Of a DNA stretch of 7,757 nucleotides, positions 5,958 through 7,757 are shown in pieces. Numbering within the stretch: the first letter of the stretch is position 1; every line of letters begins with the position of its first letter. Below the pieces are notes generated by a model. It worked only from the letters and a program-made list of their open reading frames with translations, ran no database searches and was not told the DNA's origin. Position numbers and translations under genes: made by a program. Source of the stretch: Acidobacteriota bacterium (lineage in GTDB: Bacteria > Acidobacteriota > Polarisedimenticolia > J045); assembly GCA_024276295.1 (NCBI GenBank), contig JAJRXN010000531.1, forward strand, positions 1 through 7,757, written 5' to 3'.

Positions 5958-7757
5958 ATGGTCCTCGAGTACGTCCTGCCCCTGATCGGCATGCTGCTGA
6001 TCGTCGCGTTGCCGATCGCCGGCTTCGCGCTGGCGCTGGTCGCGCTCGCGCGCCTGTCGGAACTCCGGCGGCGGGTCGACCAGCTCGAGTATCGGGTGGC
6101 GGCGGAGGCGTTCCGGCGGCGGGCTGTGGACAGGCCGGCTCGCCCGGCCGAACGCCCGGCTTCCGAAGAGCGGGAACCGGTTTCCACGGCACCGGAGCCG
6201 GCAGGGCCGCCGGCAGTCCCGGAACGACCCGTTCCGGCGGTACCCCCCGTGCCGGCCGCCCCGCCTGCGGGACGGGCCGCCGCATCCGCGACGACGTTCG
6301 AACAGCTCGTCGGCGGGCGGCTCGCCGTGTGGGTCGCGGCCGCCGCGCTCGGCCTCGGCGGAATCTACCTGACGGCGTGGGCCGTCCAGCGCCAGGTGCT
6401 CGGCCCCACCGGCCGGACGATCGCGGGGCTGCTGCTCGCGGCGGTGCTTCTCGGAGCGGGCGAGTTCCTCCGGCGACGGCAGCCGCGCATCGCCGCCGCG
6501 CTGTCGGCCGCGGGGATCGCCGTGCTCGACGCGGCGCTGCTCGCGGCGGCGAGCCTGTACCACCTGCTGCCCGCGTCGCTCGGACTGATGCTGATCGGCC
6601 TGGCCACGCTGTTCGCCCTGCTGCTCTCGGTGGTCCACGGACAGATCGTCGCCGGCGTCGCCCTCGTCGGCGGGTTTCTCACGCCGGCCCTGCTCGGGGC
6701 CGGTCCGCCCAACGCTCCTGTGCTGGCGATCTACCTGCTCGGGCTCACCGCGGCCGTCGCCGTGCTCGTGCGGCGCCGCGGCTGGGTAGTCCCCGGCGCC
6801 CTGGCGGCGCTGGCGCTGACCCTGTGGATTCCGGTCTGGGCGCTGCTCGTCGAGGACCCGACCGATCCGGTGTTCGGGGCGTTCCTGCTGCTGGTGCTCG
6901 TTCCGCTGGGGATGATCGCGCGCCGCGACGGGCGGCCGCGGTGGCTGGCTCCCGCCACGGCAGGGATCGCGGCGGCTTCGCTGCTCCTCGGGGCGGCGAT
7001 CGTCACCATGCGGTCCGAGTTCGGCGCGACTTCGTGGGCTTGGGCCGGTCTGCTCGCCGTGGCGCTGGTGGCGTTGGGGCGGATCAACGAGAATGACGGC
7101 CACCAGTGGCTGCTCGGCGCGATCGGCCCCGCGGGCGCGCTGCTGCTCTGCGTGGTCTGGCTCTGGCAGGGCGACGTGTCCGGGCCGCTTGCCGGCCGAG
7201 TGGTGCTCGACCTCGGCCTCGCGCTGTTCGGTGCCGGCTTCGCGGCGACGATCGGCTCGCGACGGCGGGGAACCTGGGCGGCGATCTCGGCCGCCAGCCT
7301 GCCGCTGTTCCTCTCCGTCGGCTGGTGGTTTGGAGTGACGCCTCCGCTCGGCCTGCGCTGGAGCTTCCTTGCCGTCGGCGGCGCCCTGCTGACGCTGCCC
7401 GCGCTGCGGCCGTTTCTCGGCCCCGACGAGGACGACGACGGACTCGCGGCGCTCGGGACCTATGCGGCCGGCATCGCGGGGCTGGTCGCGCTGGCGATCG
7501 GCTTCGAGTTCGAGCGCGCGTTCGTCTCGGCCGCCTGGGCGCTCGAGGTGCTCGCCCTCGCGCTGATCTGGGAGCGGGTGCGCATTTCGCGTCTGCGCAC
7601 CGCGAGCCTGGCGCTCGCGGGCGTCGTGGCGATCCGGCTGCTGGTCAATCCGGCAGTGTTCGACTATCCGCTCGGGCCGTGGCCGGTGATCAACGCGCTG
7701 CTCTGGGGCTATGGCGTCTCCGCGGTCGCCCTCGTCCTGGCGGGTGCCGTGCTGCGA
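5958..7757 (+). CDS. DUF2339 family polytopic membrane protein (3' end outside window)
   Basis: The frame is open for 600 codons to the window edge without a stop, so the C-terminus is missing. Residues 5-32 form a hydrophobic anchor. LSELRRRVDQLEYRVAAEAF (33-52) looks like a short coiled coil. Residues 57-110 are a Pro/Ala/Glu-rich linker. From residue 121 on, the chain is a long series of hydrophobic segments with short polar loops, probably ten or more membrane spans within the visible part. LGLGGIYLTAWAVQRQVLGPTGR (131-153), AGEFLRRR (167-174) and GGFLTPALLG (238-247) match the pattern of DUF2339 proteins as I recall it. These are large predicted membrane proteins of unknown function, often 800 residues or more. 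The gene diverges from glgA across about 100 bases, and nothing in the sequence ties its role to glycogen. Confidence 0.8.
   Translation, partial: MVLEYVLPLIGMLLIVALPIAGFALALVALARLSELRRRVDQLEYRVAAEAFRRRAVDRPARPAERPASEEREPVSTAPEPAGPPAVPERPVPAVPPVPAAPPAGRAAASATTFEQLVGGRLAVWVAAAALGLGGIYLTAWAVQRQVLGPTGRTIAGLLLAAVLLGAGEFLRRRQPRIAAALSAAGIAVLDAALLAAASLYHLLPASLGLMLIGLATLFALLLSVVHGQIVAGVALVGGFLTPALLGAGPPNAPVLAIYLLGLTAAVAVLVRRRGWVVPGALAALALTLWIPVWALLVEDPTDPVFGAFLLLVLVPLGMIARRDGRPRWLAPATAGIAAASLLLGAAIVTMRSEFGATSWAWAGLLAVALVALGRINENDGHQWLLGAIGPAGALLLCVVWLWQGDVSGPLAGRVVLDLGLALFGAGFAATIGSRRRGTWAAISAASLPLFLSVGWWFGVTPPLGLRWSFLAVGGALLTLPALRPFLGPDEDDDGLAALGTYAAGIAGLVALAIGFEFERAFVSAAWALEVLALALIWERVRISRLRTASLALAGVVAIRLLVNPAVFDYPLGPWPVINALLWGYGVSAVALVLAGAVLR

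Overview
The window is very GC-rich DNA (strong G/C at third codon positions, TGA or TAG as terminal stops) from a free-living bacterium. It looks like ordinary chromosome. There are no insertion sequences, CRISPR arrays, rRNA genes or convincing tRNA genes. The phylum cannot be fixed from sequence alone. The FeoB pore motif variant, the clustered Feo genes and the DUF2339 protein would fit groups such as Acidobacteriota, Gemmatimonadota or related lineages, but this is an impression rather than an assignment.

Layout. Positions 1-196 are non-coding and hold a good sigma70-type promoter on the minus strand that fires out of the left edge. From 4270 down to 197 a compact minus-strand operon reads feoA, feoB, a small FeoB-associated Cys-rich membrane protein, and an RsmF/NOL1-type rRNA cytosine methyltransferase. 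The genes overlap by a few bases or are 2 bases apart. A promoter with a perfect TTGACA sits just upstream of feoA (4342-4369), inside a hairpin that follows glgA. Positions 4390-5859 (minus) encode glycogen synthase GlgA. A divergent intergenic region of about 100 bases separates glgA from a plus-strand gene for a large DUF2339 polytopic membrane protein, which starts at 5958 and runs off the right edge.

Function. FeoA, FeoB and the small Cys-rich protein form a ferrous iron uptake module. The methyltransferase has been appended to that operon and its own role is in rRNA modification. GlgA extends alpha-1,4-glucan from ADP-glucose for glycogen storage. The DUF2339 protein has no known function.

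Main oddity. Two otherwise well-conserved genes each carry one internal TAA codon with the reading frame intact on both sides: feoB codon 159 (3573-3575) and glgA codon 193 (5281-5283). feoB also has Tyr in place of the guanine-specificity Asp of its G4 motif. Possible explanations are base-call or assembly errors, real nonsense mutations, a split gene in the FeoB case, or readthrough/recoding. The sequence alone does not decide between them. No undescribed multi-gene system is evident.
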